Source of the DNA: Lytechinus variegatus
Taxonomy: Eukaryota > Echinodermata > Echinoidea > Temnopleuroida > Toxopneustidae
Reading direction: 5' to 3'
Length of the DNA stretch: 64,000 bases
Assembly: GCF_018143015.1 (NCBI RefSeq)
Contig: NC_054758.1
Location: 9,098,501-9,162,500, forward strand
The notes under the pieces are model-generated. The model was not told the origin of the DNA and made no database searches. It saw only the letters and a program-made list of their open reading frames with translations. Positions 1 through 11,740 of the stretch are shown here, piece by piece. Numbering within the stretch: position 1 is the stretch's first letter; every line of letters starts with the position of its first letter. A program made the translations under genes and the position numbers.

Positions 1-5
1 ACTTG

Positions 6-279
6 CATAGGCGGCGTAAGCGGGGGGGGACCTGTCCCCCCCCCCCCCTAAATTTGAGGTGGGGGACGGTCCCCCCTATTTTTTTTTTGTTGCTAACCTT
101 TTTTTATTTTTGCTTGTCAATTTTTTTCTTGTGTCCCAACTAAATTCAGGTGGACCCCCCTAAAATTTTGGTTAACTTTTTTTCTTTATTTTTTTCTTGC
201 CTATCAATTTTTTTACCTGTGTCCAGCCCAAAATTTCAGGTGGACCCCCGAAAAAATTGTTTGGCTTTCGCCGCCAATG
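6..279. repeat. MITE-like repeat, CATAGGCGG family, copy 1
   Basis: Imperfect terminal inverted repeats: the left end reads CATAGGCGGCGTAAGC and the right end, on the other strand, CATTGGCGGCGAAAGCC. The interior alternates poly-C/G runs with T-rich stretches and repeats the phrase AGGTGGACCCCC. Related copies lie at 1937-2080, 2343-2480 and, more distantly, 3336-3500. Probably a non-autonomous DNA element; superfamily not determined. Confidence 0.5.
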
Positions 280-391
280 ATTACTTGTATAGGTTTTGAT
301 ATACTGATGTCATAAGTATGTCATTAAACTTTTTAAAAAATGTCACTGATATATTTATGATACATATTCATAGCAAGAACGGAAGGAAAAA

Positions 392-531
<140 letters not shown>

Positions 532-912
532 GTAGAAGCAATAATTTTTCCATCAAAAATACCTCCACTCTCGTTCGATTACTTTCGTCAATTTTGCACT
601 TTTCCTGGTAATTATTACTTCATGATTATGTTGTTAATTTCGTGTCATAATGTGTAAACCACGCAGATGAGATGATTATCTTCATTTTCAAATATCGTGC
701 TGTAGTTCACACTCTTAGAAAGGACAATATAATCGAATGGGTAATTTCGATAAAGTAATAAAATATAACAATTTAATGTATTTATTGAAACATTCAGCCA
801 GAATGATCATACCAGTCGGTGATACATCATAAGATGAATGCCTGCGATACTGCATATTCGAGGCACATTGGATTCTTACGACACGTGCACTGAAATTGTA
901 TTTCTGCATTAG
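532..912. other. Gene-free stretch
   Basis: No conserved coding segment, RNA gene or clear repeat seen. The short reading frames on the minus strand lack splice context and recognisable motifs. Confidence 0.5.
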
Positions 913-1502
913 TTAAAGGAGAATGAAACCATTGGAACAAGATAGCTTGTGTGAAAACAGAAAAATCAAAGAAACAGATCAACAAAGGTTTGAGAAAAAT
1001 CGGACAAATAATGAGAAAGTTATGAGCATCTGCATTGCGATCACTAATGCTATGGAGATAGCAAATTGGCAATGCGACAAAGATGTGTGATGTCACTCGT
1101 GAACAACTCTCCCATTACTTTAGTATATATTTCACTTGAATTACCTCTTTTATCACATCTATCCATAGATCATAATGTTCTTTCTACATGAGGGCATGTA
1201 ATACATATTTTTTAAGAATACATCATGGATAAAGAGTTTGTATCATCATAAGAAAAAGCAAAAAGAGACATTTTGAGGGTATTTTATAGTCCACCAAAGG
1301 GAAAGTTGTTCATCAGTGACATCACACATCCTTGTCGCACTGCCAATGGGAGGATCTCCATAGCATTAGTGATTGCAATATTCAAATGCTCATAACTTTC
1401 TCATTATTTGTCCGATTTTTCTCAAACTTTCTTTATTCTTATTCTTTGATTTTTCTGTTTCTACACAGGCCTATTTGTTCCAAAGGTTTCATTCCCCTTT
1501 AA
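913..1502. mobile_element. Foldback MITE of the TTAAAGG clan (about 590 bp)
   Basis: The left end TTAAAGGAGAATGAAACC matches, on the other strand, the right end TTAAAGGGGAATGAAACC. The arms stay complementary for some 180 bp (GAGAAAGTTATGAGCAT on the left, its complement near 1390). The centre is unique and non-coding. The ends fit either a TTAA or a TA target duplication. Related arms occur at 4717, 7288, 30884, 46149 and 61645. Confidence 0.8.
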
Positions 1503-1936
1503 GCATTTCTTTTAAAAATCCATTAGTTTGAATTTTTGAAATAAAATGGACTTTTGCGATATATTAAATTGTCAAAATGAGAAAGATTTTTTTACTATTT
1601 AGTGACGGAAATCCGAAAGAATTCCCCACTAGATTCATGGTCGAAATTAGAATGAACTTTGGCGTCTTAAGAATTTTACACAGAATTGACAATTGTTCCG
1701 TGTGATGACTGTCACTGAAAACATAAAGTCAAAATCAAACTTGGCACGTTTATCTCTTCGCAACATAAATCGATCTCACCTTTACAAAATTATTTTAAAT
1801 CCTATCGCAAAGCGACTTTAGATCCATTACATTGCGGCATTTCAAATTTAACCAAAAACTTTCATTTGTGTTGCATTTGCCTGGATTCAGATTTGCCCAA
1901 TTTCCATTTGGGTTACTGTTACCTTTTACCTCCTCA
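1503..1936. other. Gene-free stretch
   Basis: AT-rich sequence with no conserved coding segment and no repeat structure that I recognise. Confidence 0.5.
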
Positions 1937-2080
1937 CATAGGCGGCGGAAGCGGCGTATGTGAGGAGTTGTCAGAGATTTTGGTTGATAACAGTAATTTT
2001 GTTGGCTGATAACCTTTTTTTTTTGCTTGTCAAAAATTGCCAGTTGTCCCCCCTAAACCTTTTGGCTTCCGCCGCCAATG
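1937..2080. repeat. MITE-like repeat, CATAGGCGG family, copy 2
   Basis: Short copy (144 bp) with the cleanest ends of the family: CATAGGCGGCGGAAGC on the left and, on the other strand, CATTGGCGGCGGAAGCC on the right. The interior is T-rich. Confidence 0.6.
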
Positions 2081-2342
2081 CCTCTTCAAAGCCCTTTTTA
2101 AACTGTGGTCCTCAGATGTAATATTCGATTCCATTTGTAAGTTTTTAAATTTTCAAGTTTTTGAGGAAAAAGTAGTGTTAAACGCTTCAAAGCACAGAAA
2201 TCCTAATTTTCAATGCATTCATTACTTTGATTTAATTCTTATTTTTTTATTTATACATTCAATTTTTGATGGGGCCAGGTATTACTCTGATTATTGTTCT
2301 ATGCTTGGGGTTATTTGACCAGCGCTCCCTCAAAGTGCCATC

Positions 2343-2480
2343 CCGGGCCACTGGCGGCGGGGGACCACCAAGATTTTCTTGACAAACAAAAAAAAAGGCT
2401 ATATCAACCAAATTTTTTGACAAGCTAGCAAAAAAGAAAAAAAGTTTATCGACACAAAATTTAGGGGGGGTTATGTCCCT
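2343..2480. repeat. CATAGGCGG-family fragment, copy 3
   Basis: Starts CACTGGCGGCGGGGGAC and continues into the same A/T-rich interior with the GACAA and CAAGCTAGCAAA motifs. The opposite end is not clear, so this is a partial copy. Confidence 0.35.
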
Positions 2481-2955
2481 GGCAGTTGCCCCAACTCAGT
2501 CCAAATGCCACTGAAATAAAGTATATAAACCTACCGTCTTTCCGTTGAACTCCGTGATTATTGTCCTCACAAAGCTCCAGTACCGTGGATCGTTTTGTAC
2601 CCTGATAGCACAGCGAAGAAGATCCAATACCCATTTTTGTGTGTGATAATGTTGCTCTGAAAGATAAATCGGATTCGAAAGAGTCGTAACATTTTACGGG
2701 TACCAAACCATACAGATTTTACGCATTGTTGAAGTAATTGTTGTAGTTAATTCAGGAAAGTGGGATTTTCTGACAAAAAATAGACAAATTAATAGATAAA
2801 TAAATGAATAAATAAATAAATGAATAGATAAATCAATAAATAAATTAGTTAATTATTAATTAATTAATAATCAAATAAAAATTATAAAATCCCATACTTC
2901 ATTCTAACTTATGTGGTGCTCCAGGATGGAAGTAATATGATTTGAACCGCTAAAA

Positions 2956-3055
2956 ATCTATTGAACTTTTTTGATGAACTTTTCAGCATTTTGCTTTGTG
3001 AATTTAGCCCTGTTCATTTATAAATAAATATGTTCAGCCACGAGTACCCCTTTCA
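2956..3055. repeat. Solo arm of the TTAAAGGGATGG foldback MITE
   Basis: The segment with TTCAGCATTTTGCTTTGTGA matches the right arm of the foldbacks at 7288-7885 and 61645-61929. No left arm is present, so this is a truncated copy. Confidence 0.55.
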
Positions 3056-3124
3056 TAGCCCGTAATTTACCATGGGTCCTCGTTACAAGGTTCGCTGTGA
3101 AGAAGCACACAATATTTTTATTCA

Positions 3125-3185
3125 TTTAGTAGATTATGATAATGATGATGATAAAAGTGATAATAATGATAATAATAACAGTACT

Positions 3186-3232
<47 letters not shown>

Positions 3233-3335
3233 GCTATTAATGATAATAATAATATCAATATTAACAATAATAGTAATATATAAGTGTAGTAGTAGTAGTT
3301 GTAGTAGTAGTAGCAGCAGTAGCAGAAATAGTAGA
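3125..3335. repeat. Trinucleotide tracts (CTA)n and (TAG)n
   Basis: A GAT/AAT-rich tract, about 17 CTA units, an AT-rich spacer and then TAG units. The CTA and TAG tracts are complementary and could pair. Reading frames here are low-complexity Leu or Ser runs. Confidence 0.9.
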
Positions 3336-3500
3336 GGGGCGGATCCAGGGTTTTCCAAAAGGGAGCACATATTCTGATGAAATTTTGACAAGACTAAAAA
3401 AGGGGGATCTAAAGGGGGGCACACTTGCGTAAAAACGGTATTATTGCTCTCAAAGGGGGGCATGGGCCAAATGTGCCCCCCCTGCTACGATCCGCCAGTG
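3336..3500. repeat. MITE-like repeat with GGCGGATC ends
   Basis: The left end GGGGCGGATCCAGGG faces CACTGGCGGATCGTAGC on the opposite strand at the right end. The interior is rich in G runs (GGGGGGCAC and GGGGGGCATGGG). Probably a small non-autonomous element related to the CATAGGCGG copies nearby. Confidence 0.5.
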
Positions 3501-3697
3501 ACTAGAAGTAAAAGTAAAAGTTGTAGTATCACTTTCCTGGTATTATCATTATTTAGTAAATAAAATTATTTCTTACGTTTATACATTTTGCAATTCGTGC
3601 ATCGGCGAAATTATTATAAGCCTAAGCTGTTTGTTTATCTTTCCTAAAGCTTCCTATCTGAAGAATATTGGATGTGGGACTGAAACCAGTGCTCTCC

Positions 3698-3714
3698 CAA
3701 ATATATATATATAC

Positions 3715-3785
<71 letters not shown>
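3698..3785. repeat. (AT)n microsatellite
   Basis: Imperfect AT dinucleotide tract with ATAC and AAAT interruptions. Confidence 0.95.
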
Positions 3786-3788
<3 letters not shown>

Positions 3789-4716
3789 AATGGTGAGGAA
3801 TGAATGTGCATAAAATTCGCGTATTGGTGTCTACGTCATGAAATAGATAATGTTAACGTTGCATCGTTTAAATGCATTATCTTCAAAAAACAAAAAAAAA
3901 GAATTAGCCGACGCCTATTCGAATCGCAAGAGAAAATCGCTATGCGAAGTTCGTTTTTAGAAAGAAAATGTATAATTTGAAAGGGTATATACATCTAACT
4001 ATCTTATATGAAAAATGACAAAAATCAATGAAAATAAGGCGAAGTGTCAGAAACTGTTGCAAAAAAAAGTTTAAATGATCTTACCATCAATGATATCCGA
4101 GGGCAGCAAGTGAAGGACGACGTGCCTCTTTCCAAAGTAAGTTTAGATAGTAGTGTCCTTTTCAATGGAAATGGACTTCGTATAAGCCCTTTCACAGTTA
4201 TAACTGCGCATGAGCAATATTACAAGGTCATGGCGCTTGTCATACTAATATAAACATTCGCAATTAAATGATTAATCCTTAAAAAAATTGTTGTTGTCAC
4301 ATCCACTAAAGAGTAACTATGTTTGTCCTCGTTTATTTTTGACAGGGTCCTCAACTAATTGTCAATGGGCCAAAAGCGGACAATATAGCAAATAGTTTGG
4401 AAACTTGACCACTGACGTAATATTCTTGTCACATGGTCTTCATTCTTCCATAGAATTTGAATAACAGAAGATGTTATGTATGGACTGGAAAGCTTATACC
4501 ACATCTTCACTTCAAAGTGCTGCTGCACAGTGTAAGTAAAAATGAGAAAGTGTCATTTGCTAAAACTTAAAAGTTGATTTGAGTGATAAAGTGAACTGGC
4601 TTGTTGTGTCCGGATAATGCGTGCCACGCGTCGCGGCTCTGCTGCTGTTTTCACCCATGAGGGCTCGCGCAAGCCCAGTAGGATGACATAATGGACGTAA
4701 TCGACAGTCCTACCAA
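3786..4716. other. Gene-free stretch
   Basis: No recognisable gene. A 69-codon frame at 4044-4253 (+) looks moderately protein-like but begins with a non-ATG codon, has no splice context and matches no family that I know. Confidence 0.45.
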
Positions 4717-5211
4717 TTAAAGGGAAAGTTCACCCTGACAAAAAGTTTATTATAAAAATCGTAGAGAAAATCTTTTTTTAATGCGGAAGGTTTGAGAAAA
4801 ATTAATCAAAGAAGTAAAAAGTTATTAGAATTTCAATTACTTGATTTGTGACGTCATATGCGAGCCGCATTCCTACATAGCGAATGGTAAAAAATCAATG
4901 AAATGTCATTTTCTCAGAAAATTGAAAATGGTTTTTACTGTACCTTTTCTATATTGATAGATAAATCATTTCACACCCGATCATAAATAGAAAACCAAAT
5001 TAAGTCATCAGGAACCATACAAAATTTGAAATTCATGCATTTTATATTACATAACATATGGGGCAGCTGCTCGTTGATGACGTCACAAATACAAAACTTT
5101 GAAGTCTAATAACCTTCTTAATCTTGAACGGATTTTCCTCAAACCTTCACCAATATTTTTTTTCTGCTATTTTTACAACAAAGTTTTCTTCAGGGTGAAC
5201 TTCCCCTTTAA
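4717..5211. mobile_element. Foldback MITE of the TTAAAGG clan (495 bp)
   Basis: The ends are nearly perfect inverted repeats: TTAAAGGGAAAGTTCACCC on the left and TTAAAGGGGAAGTTCACCC on the other strand at the right. Outer arms pair for about 110 bp and include the GTGACGTCA-like block near 4850 and TGATGACGTCACAAAT near 5080. No reading frame. Confidence 0.85.
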
Positions 5212-5568
5212 CGAAGATAATGGTATGTCATTTGTAATAATAACGTGAAACAAATTAGTTGGTCAGGGGGTCAGCTGCACTGGTATGTTAGAAGTATACA
5301 TCTGATAATGCCACTTTGATGGACAGCATGGACTGGAGGAAGACCCTAGATGACTCGGTATGTGAAGCGAATTCCGGGAGCGAATTATGACCCAGATCAC
5401 TCGTAAGGTCAAGCATCGATTAACTTAATATTTTCTGGGGGTAGCTCCAAGAGGCTTAATTAATATTTTGGTGCTGTTCGTCTCATTAGCCTCAATTAGA
5501 TCGGATCCCATATAGACGGGATGGATTTAATTTCCAAAGATATTTATCTTCTTAAATCCAAAGTCGTA
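5212..5568. other. Gene-free stretch
   Basis: Nothing recognised apart from unique-looking AT-rich sequence. Confidence 0.45.
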
Positions 5569-5783
5569 CACTCTAAATTCCAAGGATTTAAAGTAAATCT
5601 AGATCGGCTGTGAATATTGACCGGGCGAAAAATAGATTTAGATTTAAACCTTGTTGATTTGAATATAAGTCTTAAAGATTTGAATTCAAATCTAATCCTT
5701 AAGATTTGAAATAAATTCTAAATTCGGCTGGTCACTATTTGCAGCCGACCTGGATTTATTTTAAATCCTTGGAATGTAGAGTG
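5569..5783. mobile_element. TA-flanked foldback MITE, CACTCTAAATTCCAAGG family
   Basis: TA flanks both ends (5567-5568 and 5784-5785). The left end CACTCTAAATTCCAAGGATT pairs with the right end, which reads CACTCTACATTCCAAGGATT on the other strand. Arms of about 100 bp pair imperfectly. TA target duplication and CACTC termini suggest a Tc1/mariner-mobilised MITE. A diverged second copy is at 47850-48060. Confidence 0.8.
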
Positions 5784-7287
5784 TAGGCTGTTTAAGCCGA
5801 AGGAAGTTCATTCGGACGAACATGACGAAAGGTCGGAATAGTAGGGCCTTGCCTCCGACTGGGATTCCTCCGATCAAAACAGCCGTACGTCTTGGTTTTG
5901 ATAAAATAAAATAATATCTTTTGAATTCTAATCCATGCACAGGAGAACTTTAATCCGACTGGGATCCCACGTGTGAACGTGGATAGTCGAAGAAAGATGT
6001 CCTGCGGTGGTCAGCAGGGGATGGGAGGCTGCTGACTGCACAGATGGAAATGTTTGTTTGTGGTATTATTAGCCCGGCCATGAACTGTTTTCGATTTGTC
6101 TTCGAGGGAGCAAAGCAACCCCGCAAAAAAAATCGTATATAAAAATTCCATGCATGTTCATGACATGTGTAAACACAAAGCCTGTGATTTCGTTTTAGGG
6201 TCTACAGTAGGGGGACAAGACATCGAATTCAACAGAATGTGGTGACCGATTTAGGACACTTTTTAGAACTTCAAACTCAATGGAAGCCTGCAAAATTCTC
6301 AAATTCTTTAGTTGAATACTCATGACATAATTTGAAATATGAAAATGATTCCCACTGCACAGCAAGTCAACGCGACAACGACATGCAGTCCGACAATCAT
6401 CTATATAAAACTGTTAGCACAATGAGTTATTTCAATTGAAATACCAAAAATCAAAATTTCATCTTATCACTTGGGGAAAAATATTATTCGTCTTGCTCAT
6501 CATAACATTGCGTGCTACGCTTCATTGATCACTCATATCATTCATGAACACATGATTAATACATATGGCCTGAAAGAGGATGTTCTCCCGAATAATTTAT
6601 TTACGCTTGCAATGGATAATCAGTAGGCATTCTTTGATGTAAATTTTGAATTGCGCCAAAGGTAAGCCATGACTTTAATAATTTGCCAATGATGCCAATT
6701 AGCTATTTAATAATTGTCACAAAACATAAATTGGACCTTACCTTTCGGGAATCGAAGGGGGGCCCCGAATATTTGGGTAAATTCGAACCGACGTTTCGGG
6801 AATTCAGGCGCCCTTCTTTTTAATCGTCGGTTTTCGCGAAATTGCCCGATCCCGATGTGATGTCACAAGCCGTTTTGGATGGGTTCTCTTTGTATGTCGG
6901 TATATAGCAGAAGATTCTAAAGTTTACAAGGCGTTATAATCTTGATACATGTACAACAGTTCATTTCTATGTATTAAGATAACCATCAATCAACTCTCAA
7001 TGTCTGAGTCGTTGGCAGTTTATGATGTTACATTATATATATTTTTATGTATCGTGTATTTTTATGTTAAATGTTTGTTTAACGGCAGAACAACTTTGTA
7101 AAGCATTAAAAAAAAATATCGTGCGAACAAATAAATGTTTGTAAACATTTTTTCCAAGGCTGATGGTAGACGCTATCATGTGCTGAAAAAAAATAAAAAT
7201 ACGCTTTTCTAAGTTCTAAATAATATGTAGGTATACATACAAAATCAAATTAATTGATGCATGTTTAAGGTTATGTGTCAAAATGGT
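5784..7287. other. Gene-free stretch
   Basis: About 1.5 kb without a conserved exon. A GC-richer patch near 6730-6870 contains CG-rich motifs (TTTCGGGAATCGAAGG, GTTTCGGGAATTC) that may be a degraded repeat. Confidence 0.4.
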
Positions 7288-7885
7288 TTAAAGGGATGGT
7301 CCGGGCTGAAAATATTTATATCTAAATAAATAGAGTAAAAATCACCGTCAGCAAAATGCTGACAATTTCATCAAAATCAGATTACAAATGAAGTTATTGA
7401 ATTTTGAATTGTATCAATATTTTTTGAAAACAGTTATATACACATGGTCATGAATATTCATTATGTGTGCTAATGATGTCACATCCCCCTTTCCTTTTTC
7501 GTATGTTATTACATGAAATCATAAATGTTTCAATTTTTAATACCTGTGAAATGATGTGTCTCCATTATGATAAAATAAGTTGCAGCAATAAATAAATCAG
7601 TTGTCAATCCAATTGTTTTAGTATTTGGTTGATTTTTTTTTAAATAAACCTCATATCATAAATTTAAAAAGGAACAAGTGGAGATATGACATCATCAGCC
7701 CACCTAATGAATATTCATAAAGACATGCATACACTGTTTCACCGGAATAATGCAAATTTTTAAAATTCAATAACTTCGTTATTATTTTGTTACCAGATTT
7801 TGATCAAATTTTTAGCACTTTTGCTTTGTGAATTTTACTCTATTTAATGATATATAAATATTACCAGCCTGGACCATCTCTTTCA
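7288..7885. mobile_element. Foldback MITE, TTAAAGGGATGGTCC family (about 600 bp)
   Basis: The left end TTAAAGGGATGGTCCGGGCT faces a diverged right end that reads GAGATGGTCCAGGCTGG on the other strand. Inner arms share AAAATTCACAAAGCAAAA-like blocks and 'AATAACTTCGTTATT'. The centre (7480-7700) is not paired. Same family as 61645-61929. Confidence 0.75.
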
Positions 7886-7954
7886 TTATTTTGTTTCAAG
7901 GGAAAAAAATCACATGTTTGTAAAAATTTACTCTTTTGTAGAGGGATTTTACGG

Positions 7955-8050
7955 TTAGAGAGGAAGTTCGCCCTAAAGAAAAGTTTGTTGTAAACATATT
8001 TAAAAAAAATACTTTTAAAAGACATTGGTTAAGGTTGGAGAAAACTCCAT
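7955..8050. repeat. Solo arm related to the 4717-5211 foldback
   Basis: GAGAGGAAGTTCGCCCTAAA followed by AAAGTTTGTTGTAAA and AAGGTTGGAGAAAA follows the order of motifs in the left arm of the element at 4717. The other arm is missing. Confidence 0.45.
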
Positions 8051-8133
8051 CGATGGTAAAAAAAATAAATTTGTGATAGAAATATATGTATATATATATA
8101 TATATATATATGTATATGCATATGCATATATAT

Positions 8134-8215
8134 AATGCATTGCAGTTTCAACAAAAAGTATATATGAATATATATATATACTCATATATACTTTTTGTTG
8201 AAACTGCAATGCATT
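8134..8215. repeat. Near-perfect 34-bp inverted repeat
   Basis: AATGCATTGCAGTTTCAAC at the left is exactly complementary to GTTGAAACTGCAATGCATT at the right. The arms continue through ACAAAAAGTATATATGA and enclose a TA-rich loop. Other AT microsatellite sequence lies just to the left (8085-8116). Confidence 0.85.
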
Positions 8216-9572
8216 TCCTCTTTGTCTCATCTTTATCCAACACTCGGAATATGATATCGTGTTATAAATATACATAATATATATATATACATATCACAAA
8301 TGGTTTGGAAAATGCCGTAGAAATAAAATCGTAGATTTTAAAAGGAGCATATATAGCTCTCAAAAATGAAAGGTAAAGTCACACTCTTCGTCAGTGCCCA
8401 TGATGTGACCCCCCAAAAAAGAATATATATGTATATATATAAAGAGAGAGAGAATATATGCATTCCCAGTCTAAGCATGAGATAAAGGCGGGACTATAAA
8501 CCGTGTATAGAGAGAAAGAGGGGTGAGGGGCATGAATACACTTTGTTTGGGTCTATATATATATATATATAAGCAACTCTGGCGACTGTAAATAAGTCTA
8601 CGTATTACTGAGCTTGGATGTAGCTGGTAGCTTGGCTTTCTCTCTCTGCCCTCTGTGATCCACATAGCATCTACAAAGCCCGGATTACGCTCGTACAGTA
8701 CAGTACCTTTACATCCACACCCAAATGTGATCTTGTTTCGTACTCATCCATACACGTGATCCTTCAATGCAGTACAGGTACGTTTGTTCAGATAAATGTA
8801 GCTCCTACTGATATATTTTTGACAAAATATAGTGCCAAATTACTCTTCTCGTTCAGATTTGATGCAGATTCGGGCGATCTCGATATGACTGCGCGATCCG
8901 ATGCATAACACGCACAGAGCGAGGGATCAGTGTGTGTCTATGATGTACTATTGAGTGTGTATGTGTGTGTACAGGCGGCGGGCAGCGAATGCGGCTTCAT
9001 GCACGCTACGCACACAAAGCACAGATCATAAGTCCCCGAGTGTTCTGTACTGAATGCATGTAATTATAACGTTCGGTCATGCACCAAATTTAGCCGGGGA
9101 AGCCGAAGCAGGGAAAATTTCTAGACTCCGATCCAGACGCACATAGGAGTACAACATACAAAAGCCCCACGGAGGAAAACGGATGTCTAATGATTTTCCT
9201 TCCCATGAGTGAAGCTAAGAGTAAAAAGTCAGCAAATTCATTAGTAACAAATAATGTTTCAAACCATGTTCGATATGCCTATAACTAGCTTTTGAAATAT
9301 ATCAATCTACTTATGAACTTATGAAGATAAGTTATTTGTATGTGTTGAAGTCGACGATTATAAAAAATTGGTTTTTTTTATTTTTTTAAATTTATTAATC
9401 TTCTATCATCCTTATTATTTGTTTACTTCCGTTTTCCTAGTATGGCGTAAAGCGCTTGCAACAAGAAAACAAATGATATTGAAGAATAAAATAAAGCTGG
9501 ATTGAAAATTGTAAATTTCCATTTTAAATGTAGGGGATGATGACTGCCTGCAACGTAGTTTCAACTCGTTCA
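8216..9572. other. Gene-free stretch with a GC-richer patch
   Basis: No conserved coding exon seen. The part near 8660-9180 is less AT-rich, contains several CpGs and a GTGTGT tract (8957-8971), and could be an upstream promoter or 5' exon for the Myb/SANT gene at 11078. There is no direct evidence for that. Confidence 0.35.
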
Positions 9573-9616
9573 TATGTGAGTGTATAATATATATATATAT
9601 ATTATACACTCACATA
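9573..9616. repeat. Perfect 44-bp palindrome with TA core
   Basis: TATGTGAGTGTATAAT and its exact complement ATTATACACTCACATA flank a 12-bp alternating TA core. Confidence 0.9.
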
Positions 9617-10212
9617 CTCACAATTTGTTTGCCAAAGAGCGTAAAATTTACTAGACACTATATCTTCTAAAATATAAATACTACCATGACGAATTTGTGT
9701 CAAATGAAAGAGCGTATTTAATACTCTTTTACAAGATTTGTATGCCGTTGGTATTTAATTTTATTTCAGGTGGAATTTTCTTTAAAAAAAATAATATACG
9801 TGCCAAATGTATTCTGTTGTTTGTTGTGATGAAGGGGCATGACATAAAAAAATGTCATAATAGCACAAATATTTCGTAAGATATAGTAAATTTTAAGAAA
9901 TTTGGCAAGTGTCATCTTTTCATTGAATTACATGGGTGTATGTAAACTTCTGACCTCAAGTGTACATGTGTGTGTATATATATATATATACATAAGCTAC
10001 ATACTTTCATCCCGGACCATCTCATTAATTATGTCCGCCATTAAAGAAATACTGCTCAGGTTGTTTGCACCTACCTGTTTCATGTGATTATTTTATCAAG
10101 TTTGAATAGATATTATGATTGTCATCCAAAATTTTTAGATATTCCATGTACACGCATTTGTGTTTTCTTTCTCTACTTGTTCTTCATATTCCATATTTCC
10201 TTTATTCTGTTA
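9617..10212. other. Gene-free stretch
   Basis: AT-rich with a short GT/AT microsatellite near 9964-9990; no gene recognised. Confidence 0.45.
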
Positions 10213-10394
10213 CACTCTAAAAAAAAATGAAGTACTAATTCAGCTCTTGAAGAGCGTGTATAGCATGTATAGTGACTGCACTTCGGAGTGCTGATTTGTC
10301 TAGTTCAAATTTGAACGAGAAAAATCAGCACTCCGAAGTGCAGTCACTATACACGCTATTTAAGAACTGAATTAGCACTTCATTTTTTAGAGTG
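10213..10394. mobile_element. TA-flanked foldback MITE with CACTCTAAAAAA ends (182 bp)
   Basis: TA lies on both sides (10211-10212 and 10395-10396). The left terminus CACTCTAAAAAA faces TTTTTTAGAGTG on the right. Arms of about 80 bp are nearly perfect, for example AGTGACTGCACTTCGGAGTG on the left and its complement near 10335. A textbook hairpin MITE of Tc1/mariner type. Confidence 0.88.
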
Positions 10395-10834
10395 TATATT
10401 ACCTTTATCCTTCTTTGAATGTCGTCTTTGGTCTTTCTTGTTAAGTTTATTATTGTTACGTATTTCCGACTAGTCTTGGTATCAAAATGTAGAGGAATAA
10501 TTGATGATGTAAATGAAAGATCATATTTAATTTGCCTTAAAAGATGTGGGAAACCCAAATTCCTTTTTTTGGACGCACTGTATAAATGTAATTATTATCA
10601 ACACACTTCATGGCTAGATCTTTTTTAAATCTTCAAAATTTGTCGAATGGCAAACTAATCAGCCTCTTGTCGAAGTGGTTGTGTGTGTGTGTCTGGTGAA
10701 TCTGTATAATTTAGTTTGAAGATTATACCTTAGATTTTCAGCATCTTCTATATACACTTGGTACAATTTAGGTTATGGCTTCCTAATGCTCTGACAGGCC
10801 ACAGTGTTCATAATACCGTTATAACGATCTTCAT
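10395..10834. other. Gene-free stretch
   Basis: No conserved coding sequence. GGACGCACTGTA at 10570-10581 matches the terminus of the large palindromic elements at 51330-52978 and may be a solo end. Confidence 0.4.
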
Positions 10835-10935
10835 GCAGACCGGGGAATTCCCTGGGCAGACGAACCTGCATGCCGAGATTTCCTAGATTTTTCCGAAAAA
10901 ACTAAATTTCAGATCAAATTTCTTACCCGGTCTGC
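10835..10935. repeat. Small inverted-repeat element with GCAGACCGGG ends
   Basis: GCAGACCGGG at the left is complementary to CCCGGTCTGC at the right, about 100 bp apart. The arms diverge quickly inside. Confidence 0.5.
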
Positions 10936-11077
10936 TTCAGAAACACGCTATTTCATTAAATATTAATGCCAGTTCTTGCATCCTTCTCCTCTCTCTCTCT
11001 CTCTCTCTCTCTCTTCATCTTATTCAATTAGTGGTAAACTTAGCAAACAGGGGAGTACCCGCCTCACCCAATTCAGG

Positions 11078-11740
11078 ATGAAGCGGTCCTCTCCTATGGA
11101 ACCCAAAGGACAGAACTTCAGCGTCCATGAGAAACTCCTGCTCCTAGATCTGATCTCCAAACATGGTCGCCAGCTCGTAGAAGAGAATGACACCTTGTCC
11201 ATATTCCGTCGCTCCCGCATCTGGCGCATCGTCTTTGCGGAGTTCAATCACCACCATTCCGTCACCCAAAGAACGGAGAAGCAGCTTCGGCTTCTTTGGA
11301 AGAACCTGAAGGCGAGATGCAAGCGGGAGTTCCGCCTCAATGCCAGCAAGTACAACTCTCCTGGGTATGTCATAACAGATCCGCTTTTGAGGAAAATGAG
11401 TACCCTGATCGGAACAGATGGCGATGCTCCTGCTCCAGGCATAGGCCGAAGACTTACCCATGAGAGTGGGACGGTATGGCCTCAACCACGTTCAGTGAAT
11501 TTTGATCGAACCAATATGGCCGCGCCCACCCGAGATCCCGTTCACCTAACAGGATCTACGAGTGATTCAAGTCAGGGTCATACATCAACTACTCCTAGAG
11601 TTACAGCTGAGCAAAGTAGGTCTGGGGAGGTTTCTAGGGAACTTGCTGTCAGCCGGAGGAAGAAGGCCATACCAAGAAAAGCTTCAGAGTCGGTGAAAGC
11701 AGAAGTGATAGAGATTGAAGATGATGTCGTTAAAATTGAA
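11078..11740 (+). CDS. Myb/SANT gene, coding exon 1 (DNA-binding domain)
   Basis: Carries the start codon and residues 1-221, including the complete Myb/SANT-like domain. It ends in a GAA|GTGAGT donor. A strong acceptor-like site (CACCCAATTCAG) ends two bases before the ATG, downstream of a (CT)n pyrimidine tract at 10987-11012. The exon therefore probably begins at 11077 after a 5' UTR intron. An in-frame open stretch extends upstream but has no ATG. Confidence 0.85.

Noticed and set aside
3072-3463. Open frames on both strands with Leu or Ser runs
   Set aside because: Translations of CTA/TAG trinucleotide repeats.
4044-4253. 69-codon frame of fairly balanced composition
   Set aside because: Begins at GTG, not ATG; no acceptor or donor that joins it to another exon; no recognised family. 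Could be a chance frame or an isolated unrecognised exon.
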